Assembly (NCBI RefSeq): GCF_009765755.1
Contig: NZ_LMUV01000002.1
Coordinates: 248,001 to 312,000, forward strand
DNA from: Rhodanobacter sp. L36
GTDB taxonomy: Bacteria > Pseudomonadota > Gammaproteobacteria > Xanthomonadales > Rhodanobacteraceae
Direction: 5' to 3'
DNA length: 64,000 nt
This document shows positions 8,041 through 15,439 of this stretch, one piece after another. Positions within the stretch are counted from its first letter, which is position 1, and every line of letters starts with the position of its first letter. The notes beneath the pieces were generated by a model that searched no databases, had not been told where the DNA came from, and worked only from the letters and a program-made list of their open reading frames with translations. The position numbers were made by a program, and so were the translations under genes.

Positions 8041-8958
8041 ATGGCGCAGCAATATCCGGAATGGATCTGGCAGAACGGCAGCATCAAGCCCTGGCAGGAG
8101 GCGACCACCCACGTGATGTCGCACGCGCTGCATTATGGTTCGTCGGTTTTCGAAGGCATCCGCAGCTACGCCACGCCCGATGGTGCGGCGATCTTCCGTC
8201 TCACCGACCATCTGAATCGCCTTTATCAATCGGCGCGCATCTACGACATGGTGTTGCCGTATTCGGTCGATGAACTGGCCGCCGCCTGCCGCGGTGTCAT
8301 CAAGAAAAACGATCTGGGCGCTGCGTATCTGCGACCGGTCGCGTATCGCGGCCTTGGCGGCTTCGGTCTTTCTGCCGAAACTCCGATCGACGTGGCCGTC
8401 GCGGCGTGGCCGATGGGTCCGTACCTCGGGCCGGAGGCGCTGGAGAACGGCATCACCGCCTGCGTGTCGAGCTGGCAGCGTTTCGCGCCAAACACGATTC
8501 CCGCTGGCGCCAAGGCGGGCGGCAATTATCTTTCCGGCCAGTTGATTGCGCGCGAAGCGCGCCGTCTCGGATTCGGTGAAGGCATCGCGCTCGCTTCAAG
8601 CGGTTTGCTCAGCGAAGGCGCGGGCGAAAACCTGTTTCTGGTGTTCGACGGCGTACTCCACACGACGCCAGCCAGTGCATCGTTACTCGCCGGCATTACC
8701 CGCAACACGTTGATGGTGCTGGCGCGCGAAGACGGCATCGAAGTGGTCGAGCGCGATATCCCGCGCGAGTATCTTTACCTCGCTGAAGAAATCCTGATGT
8801 GTGGAACGGCGGCGGAAGTCACGCCGATCCGTTCGGTCGACGGCAAGCAGATCGGCAACGGCACCGCCGGTCGCGTCACGCGTCGCCTGCAGGAACTGTT
8901 CTTCGGCCTGTTCGACGGTCGCACCAGCGACAAGTGGGGCTGGCTGGAACCCGTGTGA
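8041..8958 (+). CDS. ilvE: Branched-chain amino-acid aminotransferase
   Basis: A PLP-dependent fold-type IV transaminase for Leu, Ile and Val, 305 residues. Visible landmarks: WIWQNGSIKPW at the start, the ALHYGSSVFEGIRSY loop near residue 30, RLTDHLNRLYQSA near 57, the PLP lysine in AGAKAGGNY near residue 160, the LLSEGAGENLFLV glutamate near 195 and the LAGITRNTLM and EEILMCGTAAEVTPI cofactor-phosphate loops near 225 and 255. GGAG seven bases before the ATG at 8041 sets the start; the frame stays open to 8014 without a site. The gene stands alone, away from ilv or leu operons. Confidence 0.95.
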   Translation: MAQQYPEWIWQNGSIKPWQEATTHVMSHALHYGSSVFEGIRSYATPDGAAIFRLTDHLNRLYQSARIYDMVLPYSVDELAAACRGVIKKNDLGAAYLRPVAYRGLGGFGLSAETPIDVAVAAWPMGPYLGPEALENGITACVSSWQRFAPNTIPAGAKAGGNYLSGQLIAREARRLGFGEGIALASSGLLSEGAGENLFLVFDGVLHTTPASASLLAGITRNTLMVLAREDGIEVVERDIPREYLYLAEEILMCGTAAEVTPIRSVDGKQIGNGTAGRVTRRLQELFFGLFDGRTSDKWGWLEPV

Positions 8959-8964
8959 CGCCTT

Positions 8965-9042
8965 GTAGGAGCGCACCCTGTGCGCGACGCTTTTACGGCC
9001 GGCGTGACGTAGAAAAGCGTCGCGCACAGGGTGCGCTCCTAC
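8965..9042. repeat. REP-like long inverted repeat (30-bp perfect arms)
   Basis: Arms 8965-8994 and 9013-9042 are perfect reverse complements and flank an 18-base spacer. The arm begins GTAGGAGCGCACCCTGTGCG, a sequence type I know as a dispersed hairpin repeat of Xanthomonadales and Pseudomonas genomes. It lies between convergent ilvE and the sensor kinase gene, starting six bases after the ilvE stop. Bases 9039-9041 in the right arm are the TAG of the kinase. The arms end in T4/A4 next to the spacer rather than outside, so it is not a textbook terminator. Confidence 0.85.
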
Positions 9043-10331
9043 GGAGATGAGCCGAACACGATGCTCGCGATGGCGCCGTTGGTATCGCTGCGCGGGCGCA
9101 TCGAAACATCCCAGCCGTAGAGCTCGCAGAGCCGCCGCACGATCGCCAAGCCGAGGCCTGCCCCGCTGCCGCCAGCGCCTTCGCCGCGAACGCCGCGCTG
9201 GAACAATCGCTCGGCGTCCTCCGGCTTGATGCCCGGGCCGGTATCGATTACCTCGATGCGGCCGTTGCCCACGACGACCTGCACGCTGCCTTCGAGCGTG
9301 TACTTGATCGCGTTGCCGATCAGGTTGGTAAGCGCGACCGACAACACCGACGCCGGCGCGTTGACGTTGACCAGTTCATTCGTGGCCAGGTCGATCGTCA
9401 ATGGCTTGCCGCGCATCTGCGGACGCTGGCTCTCGATGACATCTGCGGCAACCTTGCCGACCTCGGTGGTTTCGCCGCGGGTCGGACCACGTCGCTCCGC
9501 GCGCGACAGCAGCAGTAGTGCTTCGATCAGTTCGGTCGCCTGACGCGACGCGCGCTCGATGCGTTTCAGTCGCTCGCGCAGCTTGTCGGTAAGGTCGGGC
9601 GAATCCTGCAGCAATTCGGTGGTGCTGGCGATCACCGCCAGCGGCGTGCGCAATTCGTGGCTGACGTCGGAGTTGAACTCGCGATCGCGTTCGACCATCG
9701 ACGTGAGCCGCGCCGAGTACGCATCCAGTACCTGCGCAAGCTCGCCCACTTCGTCATCGGCAAAATGCTGCGCCAACGGTTCGGCTTTGCCAGCCTTGCG
9801 GAAGTCTCGCAGACGATTGGCAAGCTCGGTGACAGGCTTGAGCACCTTGCGCGATAGCCAGAGACCGATCGCCAGAGACAGCAGACTGAAAAGGAGCACG
9901 GCGCCGATCAGCGAAAGTACCAGTTGCTGTTTGCCGAGATCTTCGCGGCTGATGTCGTAACGGGTGAATCCAATGATGTTGTTCTTGCGCTGCACGGCTA
10001 GCTTGTAATGACGCGTGCGGCCATCGGCGCCCGCTTCGTAGATGTCATGCACGCCACTCTGCAGGTTCTGCCATGCCAGCGGCATCTTGTAGAGCGTGCG
10101 ATCACTCTTGACCCAACCTTCCACCAGTTCGGATACGAAGGGCCGATCAGGATGATCGATGGCGTTGTCCACCGCCTGATCGACATCGCTCTGCATGCTC
10201 GTATTGACCAGCTGATTCTCGACCTTGGCGCGCACATAAAGCGCAGCCACAGCAAACAGCGCGCTGAGGCCGAAGCCGAACAGCGCGAAGGAGACGATCA
10301 ATCGAAAGCGAAGCTTACGCCTGGACTGCAT
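9039..10331 (-). CDS. Sensor histidine kinase
   Basis: A 430-residue membrane kinase. Membrane helix 1 is at about residues 12-34, a roughly 100-residue periplasmic sensor follows, then helix 2 at 137-159, a HAMP-like linker, the H-box SDVSHELRTPLAVI with phospho-acceptor His near 225, and the ATP-binding N box (LTNLIGNAIKYT), G1 (DTGPGIK) and G2 (GAGLGLAI). The start at 10331 lies 17 bases inside the response regulator gene, which makes the two translationally coupled; a further upstream ATG (10355) is less likely. The C-terminal stop is supplied by the inverted repeat. The pair resembles ColRS-type regulators of Xanthomonas but I would not name it so without a comparison. Confidence 0.9.
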   Translation of the reverse strand: MQSRRKLRFRLIVSFALFGFGLSALFAVAALYVRAKVENQLVNTSMQSDVDQAVDNAIDHPDRPFVSELVEGWVKSDRTLYKMPLAWQNLQSGVHDIYEAGADGRTRHYKLAVQRKNNIIGFTRYDISREDLGKQQLVLSLIGAVLLFSLLSLAIGLWLSRKVLKPVTELANRLRDFRKAGKAEPLAQHFADDEVGELAQVLDAYSARLTSMVERDREFNSDVSHELRTPLAVIASTTELLQDSPDLTDKLRERLKRIERASRQATELIEALLLLSRAERRGPTRGETTEVGKVAADVIESQRPQMRGKPLTIDLATNELVNVNAPASVLSVALTNLIGNAIKYTLEGSVQVVVGNGRIEVIDTGPGIKPEDAERLFQRGVRGEGAGGSGAGLGLAIVRRLCELYGWDVSMRPRSDTNGAIASIVFGSSP

Positions 10332-11001
10332 CCGGCTCGACCATCCGATAGCCAATGCCGTGCCGCGTGTGGATCAGCGGTTTCTCGAAGGGTTTGTCGA
10401 TCGCCGCGCGCAAGCCGTGGATATGCACGCGCAACGAATCGCTGTCGGGCAACTCCTCGCCCCACACACGCTGTTCCAGATCCTGCCGCGTCACCACCGA
10501 CGGGCTCGCTTCCATCAGAGCCTGCAGAAGTTTCAGGCCGATGGGATTGAGCTGGATCGACTTGCCTTCGCGGTTCACCGTGAGCGTGTCGAGATTGAAT
10601 GTGAGGTCGGCCACTTTCAGCACGCGGCTTTGCGGGCCCTTGCCGCGTCGCGCCAGTACTTCCAGGCGCGCGGACAGCTCCTGCAACGCGAAAGGCTTGG
10701 TCATGTAATCGTCGGCGCCGGATTCGAAGCCGGTGAGCTTCTGCTCCAGCGCATCGCGTGCGGTCAGCATCAGGATCGGCGTCTGCTTGTGCGCTTCATG
10801 GCGCAGCTTGCGGGCGACTTCGAGCCCGTCCATGCCGGGCAACGTGAGATCGAGCACGATCACGTCGAAATCATGCACCACCGCCAGATGCAGGCCAGTA
10901 ACGCCGTCGCCTGCAAAATCGACCACGTGGCCACGGTCTTCCAGATAGTCGCCAATGTTGGTTGCGATATCGCTGTTGTCTTCGATCACCAGAACGCGCA
11001 T
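10315..11001 (-). CDS. OmpR/PhoB-family response regulator
   Basis: A 228-residue two-domain regulator, partner of the kinase gene that overlaps its 3' end. The receiver domain (1-120) has the acidic pair EDN at residues 7-9, the phospho-accepting Asp51 (VIVLDLTLPGMDG), Thr80 and Lys102 (MTKPFA). The C-terminal winged helix (about 130-222) carries the typical LLQALMEASPSVVTRQDLEQRVWG and the SLRVHIHGLRAAIDKPF recognition helix, then HTRHGIGYRM. It is first in its operon. The long run of identity I recall with ColR-like proteins of Xanthomonas is a hint only. Targets unknown. Confidence 0.92.
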   Translation of the reverse strand: MRVLVIEDNSDIATNIGDYLEDRGHVVDFAGDGVTGLHLAVVHDFDVIVLDLTLPGMDGLEVARKLRHEAHKQTPILMLTARDALEQKLTGFESGADDYMTKPFALQELSARLEVLARRGKGPQSRVLKVADLTFNLDTLTVNREGKSIQLNPIGLKLLQALMEASPSVVTRQDLEQRVWGEELPDSDSLRVHIHGLRAAIDKPFEKPLIHTRHGIGYRMVEPDAVQA

Positions 11002-11117
11002 GCATCACTCCTGCGCAGCCGGTACACGGAACGGCTGGGACTGCAAGCTTAACAAGCTTGAAAGCGGGAAGCGCAGCGCGCTTCGCCGGAACCTGAATGC
11101 GGATCGGCACGGGCAAG

Positions 11118-11160
11118 AAAAAGGCCCAGATGCACGACTCACCGTCGCCGCACCTGGGCC
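11118..11160 (-). terminator. Intrinsic terminator of the rimB-rimK operon
   Basis: On the minus strand GGCCCAGGTGC (starting at 11160) pairs with GCATCTGGGCC (ending at 11123), allowing one bulge, and is followed by five T (11122-11118). It lies about 135 bp after rimK and before the response regulator gene, so it can end rimK transcripts. Confidence 0.6.
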
Positions 11161-11295
11161 CAAATTACTGCCCCGATACCACCATCTGCTGTCGTCGAAC
11201 CTGGGAGGGCCGGCCGAGCAAATGAACCACGCCGCCTTTATAAATCGCTGCGGGTTATGACGCGGTTAACCGGATCGTGATGCATCGGCAAGCGT

Positions 11296-12207
11296 TCATG
11301 ATGCGGCCTTGCGCCGCGCATGAGCCGACGAATCGCCGGCCTGTGACTGCAACAATTCCATGATGGCGCCAGCGACATCGACGCCGGTCGCTTCCTCGAT
11401 GCCTTCCAGTCCGGGCGACGCATTCACTTCCAGCAACAACGGTCCGCGGTTGGAGCGCAGCAGATCGACGCCGGCGATGCCCAGACCCAACGCGCCCGCT
11501 GCGCGGATGGCGATGCGCTTTTCCTCGGCGCTCAGGATCGCGGCACTGGCCGTGCCACCGCGATGGAGATTCGCGCGGAATTCGCCCGGGCTGGCATCGC
11601 GCTGCATGGCGGCCACGACTTTCTTGCCGACCACGAAACAACGCAGGTCACTGCCCTTCGCTTCGGCGATGAATTCCTGCACCAGAAAATTGGCGTAGAG
11701 GCCGCGAAATGCTTCGATCACGCTCTGCGAGGCACTGCGCTTTTCCGCCAGCACCACGCCCGTGCCCTGGCTGCCTTCGTTGAGCTTGATCACGTGCGGC
11801 GGATCACCGAGCAACGCCAGCACGTCGGCGGTGTCGTCGGGGTTGTCGCCGAACACGGTGATCGGCATGTCGATGCCCTGCGCCGCGAGAATCTGCAGGC
11901 AGCGCAACTTGTCGCGCGCGCGCAGCACGGCATCGGATGGATTCGGCGTGTACACGCCCATCATCTCGAGCTGGCGCAACACGGCGGTGCCATAGAACGT
12001 GCTGGTCGTGCCGATGCGCGGAATCACGCAATCGATGTCGCGCACTTCCTTGCCTTTGTAGCGAATCGCCACCGCCCCGGGCGCGATGCGCACATAGCAA
12101 CGCAACGGATCGAGCACGCGCACCACGTGCCCGCGTTCGCGCGCCGCCTCGACCAGGCGCTTGGTCGAATACAGCCGCGTGTTGCGCGACAAAATGGCGA
12201 TCTTCAT
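11296..12207 (-). CDS. rimK: RimK-type L-glutamate ligase
   Basis: An ATP-grasp ligase that adds glutamate residues to the C-terminus of ribosomal protein S6. It is 303 residues, the usual length. It opens [18 protein letters not shown], then has the [19 protein letters not shown] motif near 75, the ATP-grasp [17 protein letters not shown] near 110, the [11 protein letters not shown] nucleotide loop near 140, [16 protein letters not shown] near 180, FRANLHRGG near 210 and the metal-binding [15 protein letters not shown] near 260. The frame is open to 12381, but the ATG at 12207 matches the family start. It follows the zinc-protease-like gene by 10 bp, the usual rimB-rimK pairing. Confidence 0.93.
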   Translation of the reverse strand: MKIAILSRNTRLYSTKRLVEAARERGHVVRVLDPLRCYVRIAPGAVAIRYKGKEVRDIDCVIPRIGTTSTFYGTAVLRQLEMMGVYTPNPSDAVLRARDKLRCLQILAAQGIDMPITVFGDNPDDTADVLALLGDPPHVIKLNEGSQGTGVVLAEKRSASQSVIEAFRGLYANFLVQEFIAEAKGSDLRCFVVGKKVVAAMQRDASPGEFRANLHRGGTASAAILSAEEKRIAIRAAGALGLGIAGVDLLRSNRGPLLLEVNASPGLEGIEEATGVDVAGAIMELLQSQAGDSSAHARRKAAS

Positions 12208-12217
12208 AGGCACGCAA

Positions 12218-12670
12218 TCATGAAATATTCCTCGCCAGCGCGAGCGGTCGCGACTGGGTGTAGGAAAGTGAAGGATCCACGGCGAAGCGTCCGAACAACG
12301 CACTTCGACCGAGCAGAAAGGGAAACAGCATATGCCGACGATCGGTGAGGTTGATGTCGACGTCGAAGGTTTGCCCGCCAAGCTGCACTTCGCTGCGAAT
12401 GAACCAGCGCGTGGTGCGACGCCCGCCGGTGTCCGTCACCGTTCGCCGATCGAGCGCAGGCGCCTCGCAGCTCACATCCACCGGTTGTCGCCGCCCGACG
12501 TGGATGCTGAAGCGCAACCACGTCACGCCGTCGCGCTCGAAATGTTCGAGCGTATCGACATGCAGCGAACTGCTGCGCGCGCCGGTATCGAGCTTGGCCT
12601 TGAGCATGTCGATACCCAGCTGCGGCAATGCCAGCCGCTCCCGCCAACCGAGGGTGATCAGATCCGCCAT
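12218..12670 (-). CDS. rimB: RimB-type retropepsin-like protease (Zn_protease/DUF785 family)
   Basis: A 150-residue protein of the family named ATP-dependent zinc protease and reported in Pseudomonas (RimABK) to act on glutamylated S6. The start [11 protein letters not shown] and the [12 protein letters not shown] motif near residue 27, with the Asp-Thr-Gly-Ala signature of single-domain aspartic proteases, are diagnostic. [16 protein letters not shown] and [16 protein letters not shown] follow in the family order. It precedes rimK by 10 bp. The copy of the tRNA end that bounds the islet lies only 24 bp upstream of its ATG, so its original promoter region has been replaced by island DNA. Confidence 0.88.
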   Translation of the reverse strand: MADLITLGWRERLALPQLGIDMLKAKLDTGARSSSLHVDTLEHFERDGVTWLRFSIHVGRRQPVDVSCEAPALDRRTVTDTGGRRTTRWFIRSEVQLGGQTFDVDINLTDRRHMLFPFLLGRSALFGRFAVDPSLSYTQSRPLALARNIS

Positions 12671-12693
12671 GACAGTTCGGGAGCGCGCTCGGG

Positions 12694-12714
12694 GAGTGGA
12701 GCGGGTGAAGGGAA
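12694..12714. repeat. Left attachment-site copy (tRNA-Gly 3' end remnant)
   Basis: Twenty-one bases identical to 15363-15383. On the minus strand it reads as the T-arm end, acceptor 3' strand and CCA of gly-tRNA, then CTC. It is 24 bp upstream of rimB and has no other tRNA sequence beside it. The match stops on both sides. Confidence 0.88.
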
Positions 12715-12817
12715 AGGCACCCTCCAATTACCGCTGACCGTAAAAATATCTAAAGATATGAATCTATTACATTTTCTGGCGCTTAACTGAAGCTAATGGG
12801 CGTGATCTGAAGCCAAA

Positions 12818-12860
12818 GTACCAAAATGTAGTACCCACCCTGTAACCCAGCTTGATACCC
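12818..12860. repeat. Clustered GTACC-type short repeats near the left end of the islet
   Basis: GTACC at 12818-12822, GTACCC at 12831-12836, TAACCC at 12843-12848 and ATACCC at 12855-12860 are spaced 12 to 13 bases apart. The right end has GTACC at 15275 and the inverted GGGTAC at 15285. Regularly spaced short repeats inside the ends of an integrated element are typical of integrase arm-binding sites. The interpretation is inferred. Confidence 0.35.
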
Positions 12861-12904
12861 ATTCTACATGAGCCAAAATGGGGTTCGCAGCTAGCAATAG
12901 GGGC

Positions 12905-13516
12905 TTACTTTTTAGCGCCATGACTCACGTCCACCAATATGTACTCGCCCTTTTCTCCCCATCGAGGGGACTTAGCATCAAGCTTGATGCAAAGCCGTCC
13001 ACCGCAAGAAGTCATCCCGACTTGAGCGTAAGCCTCTGCCGTTTCTGCATCCATCTGAGCAGCAACGGTGCGGGCTTTGGCGTCGTTGTAAGACTGCCAT
13101 TCCATCCAGATCGCAAGGCAACCACCCGCTACAACTAGCACCAAGGCCAGCACGATTGCCCCGAATGTCATTTTAATCTGGCTAGACATGATGGCTCTGG
13201 CATGTTCTAGCGATTCTGTTAACGATTGCGTGGATGCGGATATCTGGCTTGAGGTTGAAGAAATAGCTTGTTGCAGTTTTTCAGTTCCATCAGCCATAGA
13301 AGCACCGACGCTCTGGCGTGTGACCGTTGCAATTTGCTGGCTAGCCCCCTGCACTATCCTTTCCACGTCACCACGGACAGATCCAACGGTGTGAGCTAGG
13401 TTCTGGCCGGCCTGCTCCTGACCCGCGACAGCAGCAAGACTTCGACGCTCCAGCGATTCGGTGAGAAATGCCAACTTATTGGCGGTTTCTATAAGAGTCT
13501 GAAATTCAGCTTCCAT
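12905..13516 (-). CDS. Coiled-coil single-pass membrane protein of the islet, function unknown
   Basis: A 203-residue protein. Residues 1-110 are a long polar helical region with heptad-like Ala, Gln and Ser spacing (SLERRSLAAVAGQEQAGQNL, then QIATVTRQSV). One membrane helix follows at about 117-138, and a 60-residue tail ends in CGGRLCIKLDAKSPRWGEKG with two cysteines. GAGG seven bases before the ATG at 13516 supports the start. It faces away from the protease gene across a 68-bp gap that must hold both promoters. The coiled-coil plus one-helix layout recalls accessory mobilisation proteins called relaxation proteins on some plasmids, but this is a vague likeness and no relaxase is nearby. 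I cannot assign a function. Confidence 0.65.
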   Translation of the reverse strand: MEAEFQTLIETANKLAFLTESLERRSLAAVAGQEQAGQNLAHTVGSVRGDVERIVQGASQQIATVTRQSVGASMADGTEKLQQAISSTSSQISASTQSLTESLEHARAIMSSQIKMTFGAIVLALVLVVAGGCLAIWMEWQSYNDAKARTVAAQMDAETAEAYAQVGMTSCGGRLCIKLDAKSPRWGEKGEYILVDVSHGAKK

Positions 13517-13584
13517 ACTTGGGCCTCAGATCGGGATTGGGTTACAGTCATGATGCCCTTCCTGACAACGCAAAGGAGAGTGCT

Positions 13585-14718
13585 ATGGCTGATCCACAAC
13601 AGCCTCCATACATGGACCGGGACCTCTATGGTCCATCAGGAAAGCCACAACCACAGGACATTGCACAACTCCAATTTGGAGATTGCTACTTTGTTTCTCC
13701 CCTTGGGAGCTTGGCTCATCAGCAACCTGAGCGCATCCAGAATGCGATCCAATACGATGCTGACAAGGGCACCTTCAATGTCACCATGTATCAACCTCAT
13801 GGCATCTTTCATCATGCCAAGGCAACACAGGTTGAAGTCACTCAAGCCGACATTCAAAAAGATATTGCGTTAGGTGGAGACAGCCTTGTAGGGCGATACC
13901 CTGGCGTCAAAGAACCTGTTTGGCCGGCTGTTATGGAAGCTGCATACGCCAAATTGTCGGAAAAGAAAGACGAGGACATAACTCAAGGCTTTGACCATAT
14001 TTCACATAGTGGCTGGCCTAAAGATGCTCTCTACGCCCTGACCGGAGAAAAGTCACAAACTATTTCAGCCTCAAACCTCAAAGATATGAAGCTTGATGAC
14101 GCGTACACGAAGATTAATACGGACCTTAAAGAAGGCCGTCCAATGCTTTTAACCACCAATCCTATGCCGGAAAAAATGAACGATGGATTGGTTCAAGGGG
14201 ATAGGGGTGGCGGTCACGCGTACATGGTCGAAGGTATTTCTAAAGACCAGAACGGCAATGTAGCACTAACACTTAGAAATCCTTGGGGACACAACCAAGC
14301 ACCTGATATGGGTGTTGATATCAAAAGCCCAAATGTAGATGTTGACCTAAAGACCATTTTACAAAATGGCCATCTTCAAGGCCTTGATGTTGGTTCCAAG
14401 GCACTAGAAATAGATAAGAAGCAAGATCAAAACAAAGACAACCAAAAAGAACATTCTCAACAACAAGCACCACAAGTTAAAACGGGCGACCCTGCATTTG
14501 ACAAGCTTTTGAATAGCCTTGGGAACAACGACGCTACGACAAAAGCACTTCAAGAATTTGCACAATCACCGTCAGGTCAAGCGTTTCATGCTGAAGGGCG
14601 AGCACAATACGCTGAAGTCCAAAACCAACAGCTTCAGGCTCAAGTTGCTCAACAACAGGTTCAAATACAGAATCAAGCCCCGGCTCAGGCACAAACTGGC
14701 CCAGTGATGACGAGATAG
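13585..14718 (+). CDS. Calpain-like (peptidase C2 fold) cysteine protease with Gln-rich tail, putative secreted toxin
   Basis: A 377-residue protein without signal peptide. The papain/calpain triad is complete: Cys34 in LQFGDCYFVSPLGSLA, His211 in RGGGHAYMVEGI and Asn232 in LTLRNPWGHN. The WPAVMEAAYAKL box near residue 113 is also typical of calpain domains. After the catalytic domain (about 20-270) comes a Lys/Gln-rich linker and a C-terminal tail (about 345-372) in which nearly half the residues are Gln. Xanthomonadales type IV effectors end in Gln-rich tails, but I do not see their conserved core motif here. AAGGAG six bases before ATG 13585 decides the start; the frame is open to 13519. 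The next gene, 11 bp on, is exported, so a toxin/immunity pair is inferred. Confidence 0.82.
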   Translation: MADPQQPPYMDRDLYGPSGKPQPQDIAQLQFGDCYFVSPLGSLAHQQPERIQNAIQYDADKGTFNVTMYQPHGIFHHAKATQVEVTQADIQKDIALGGDSLVGRYPGVKEPVWPAVMEAAYAKLSEKKDEDITQGFDHISHSGWPKDALYALTGEKSQTISASNLKDMKLDDAYTKINTDLKEGRPMLLTTNPMPEKMNDGLVQGDRGGGHAYMVEGISKDQNGNVALTLRNPWGHNQAPDMGVDIKSPNVDVDLKTILQNGHLQGLDVGSKALEIDKKQDQNKDNQKEHSQQQAPQVKTGDPAFDKLLNSLGNNDATTKALQEFAQSPSGQAFHAEGRAQYAEVQNQQLQAQVAQQQVQIQNQAPAQAQTGPVMTR

Positions 14719-14729
14719 AAGGAGAATTT

Positions 14730-15167
14730 ATGAAAAGAATCACAACTACCTTAAGTATAATTTTACTTTCAGTCTTTTCATCTATCAGCGTTGCCGGGTC
14801 AACAAACATGATTATAGATAAAGCCCCAACTAATTTATTTCATCCGTCGGGTGACGCAACGCTTCAACAATACAAAGAACAGAAAGATTTCATGCAAGAG
14901 GCACTGGATTCCTACTGGAAAGGAAAATTTAATATCACCGAAAAGAAGCTTTTTCTATCAAGCTCTTTTGGAATTGGCATCAAGCGTCAGTTAGACAACT
15001 ATATAGTTGAAGATTTACATGGCGAGAAGATTGAAGAACACGTTGTTGATGGGCTTTCATCCGTGACTATCTGGAAAGTTGGCGATGAATACTTTTCCCT
15101 AGCTGTTTCGGAAATGATTCCCGGCGGTAATGCTATCTATGGCTACTATGAGATAGCTCACGCGTGA
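14730..15167 (+). CDS. Small exported protein, candidate immunity partner of the calpain-like protease
   Basis: A 145-residue protein with a classic signal peptide (MKRITTTLSIILLSVFSSIS, cut near AG at 22-23). No lipobox. The mature part is acidic-helical at first (TLQQYKEQKDFMQEALDSYWKG) and then beta-rich (KKLFLSSSFGIGI, SVTIWKVGDEYFSLAVSEM). No family recognised. AAGGAG five bases before the ATG and an 11-bp gap from the protease stop indicate one transcript with tight co-translation. Very low GC for this genome. Export of a small protein encoded directly behind a protease lacking a signal peptide fits protection of the periplasm against the toxin delivered by neighbours; this is inference. 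Confidence 0.7.
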   Translation: MKRITTTLSIILLSVFSSISVAGSTNMIIDKAPTNLFHPSGDATLQQYKEQKDFMQEALDSYWKGKFNITEKKLFLSSSFGIGIKRQLDNYIVEDLHGEKIEEHVVDGLSSVTIWKVGDEYFSLAVSEMIPGGNAIYGYYEIAHA

Positions 15168-15274
15168 GGCACAGGCGAGCATAGGCCACGCCAGAACGAT
15201 AGAAAAGATAAGGCTTCACGGTGAGATTGGCACCTTGCCAGCTTCGGCTAGTACACGAAGCGGGACACGATTTA

Positions 15275-15308
15275 GTACCTTTTTGGGTACTACGGGATTA
15301 GTGATCCC
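15275..15308. repeat. Inverted GTACC pair and adjacent stem-loop at the right end of the islet
   Basis: AGTACC (15274-15279) and its inverse GGTACT (15286-15291) flank a short T-rich loop; directly after, GGGAT (15294-15298) pairs with ATCCC (15304-15308). Neither has a T-run on its 3' side, so neither works as a terminator. They may be recombinase or host-factor sites of the element. Confidence 0.3.
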
Positions 15309-15362
15309 AAAAAATGCCAATATTTTTCTTTAGAAACCGAGACTTGTGCTGAATCCAAGTCT

Positions 15363-15383
15363 GAGTGGAGCGGGTGAAGGGAA
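15363..15383. repeat. Right attachment-site copy inside the tRNA-Gly gene
   Basis: Identical to 12694-12714. It covers the last 18 bases of the mature tRNA and three bases beyond the CCA. The same end of gly-tRNA(CCC) is the known target of ICEclc-type elements, whose attachment site is also an 18-bp tRNA 3' end. Confidence 0.88.
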
Positions 15384-15439
15384 TCGAACCCTCGTCAGTA
15401 GCTTGGGAAGCTACAGCTCTACCATTGAGCTACACCCGC
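15366..15439 (-). tRNA. tRNA-Gly, anticodon CCC, CCA encoded
   Basis: Read on the minus strand the 74 bases fold as a full cloverleaf: acceptor GCGGGTG pairing with CACCCGC, a D-arm with AGCTCAATGGTAGAGCT, an anticodon stem GTAGC/GCTAC around loop TTCCCAA (anticodon CCC), a T-arm GAGGG-TTCGATT-CCCTT, discriminator T and encoded CCA. It closely matches E. coli glyU. The 3' end points toward rimB and is the insertion site of the islet. No other tRNA gene was seen. Confidence 0.95.

Larger units (their letters stand above)
12694..15383. mobile_element. 2.7-kb genomic islet inserted at the 3' end of the gly-tRNA(CCC) gene
   Basis: Bounded by a perfect 21-bp direct repeat (12694-12714 and 15363-15383). 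The right copy is part of an intact gly-tRNA gene and 18 of the 21 bases are its mature 3' end including CCA; the left copy is a stump with no tRNA around it. That is the signature of tyrosine-recombinase insertion into a tRNA gene. The DNA inside is visibly AT-richer than the flanks, with many AAA, TTT and ATA codons, and holds three unfamiliar genes. No integrase, transposase or relaxase is present, so the element is either a remnant or was moved in trans. Confidence 0.85.

Noticed and set aside
15294-15314. Stem GGGAT/ATCCC next to A6 as a terminator
   Set aside because: The A-run lies 3' on the plus strand, so neither strand has a T-run after the stem.
12694-15383. Integrase or transposase expected inside the islet
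   Set aside because: All six frames were considered; nothing resembling a tyrosine or serine recombinase or a DDE transposase is present.
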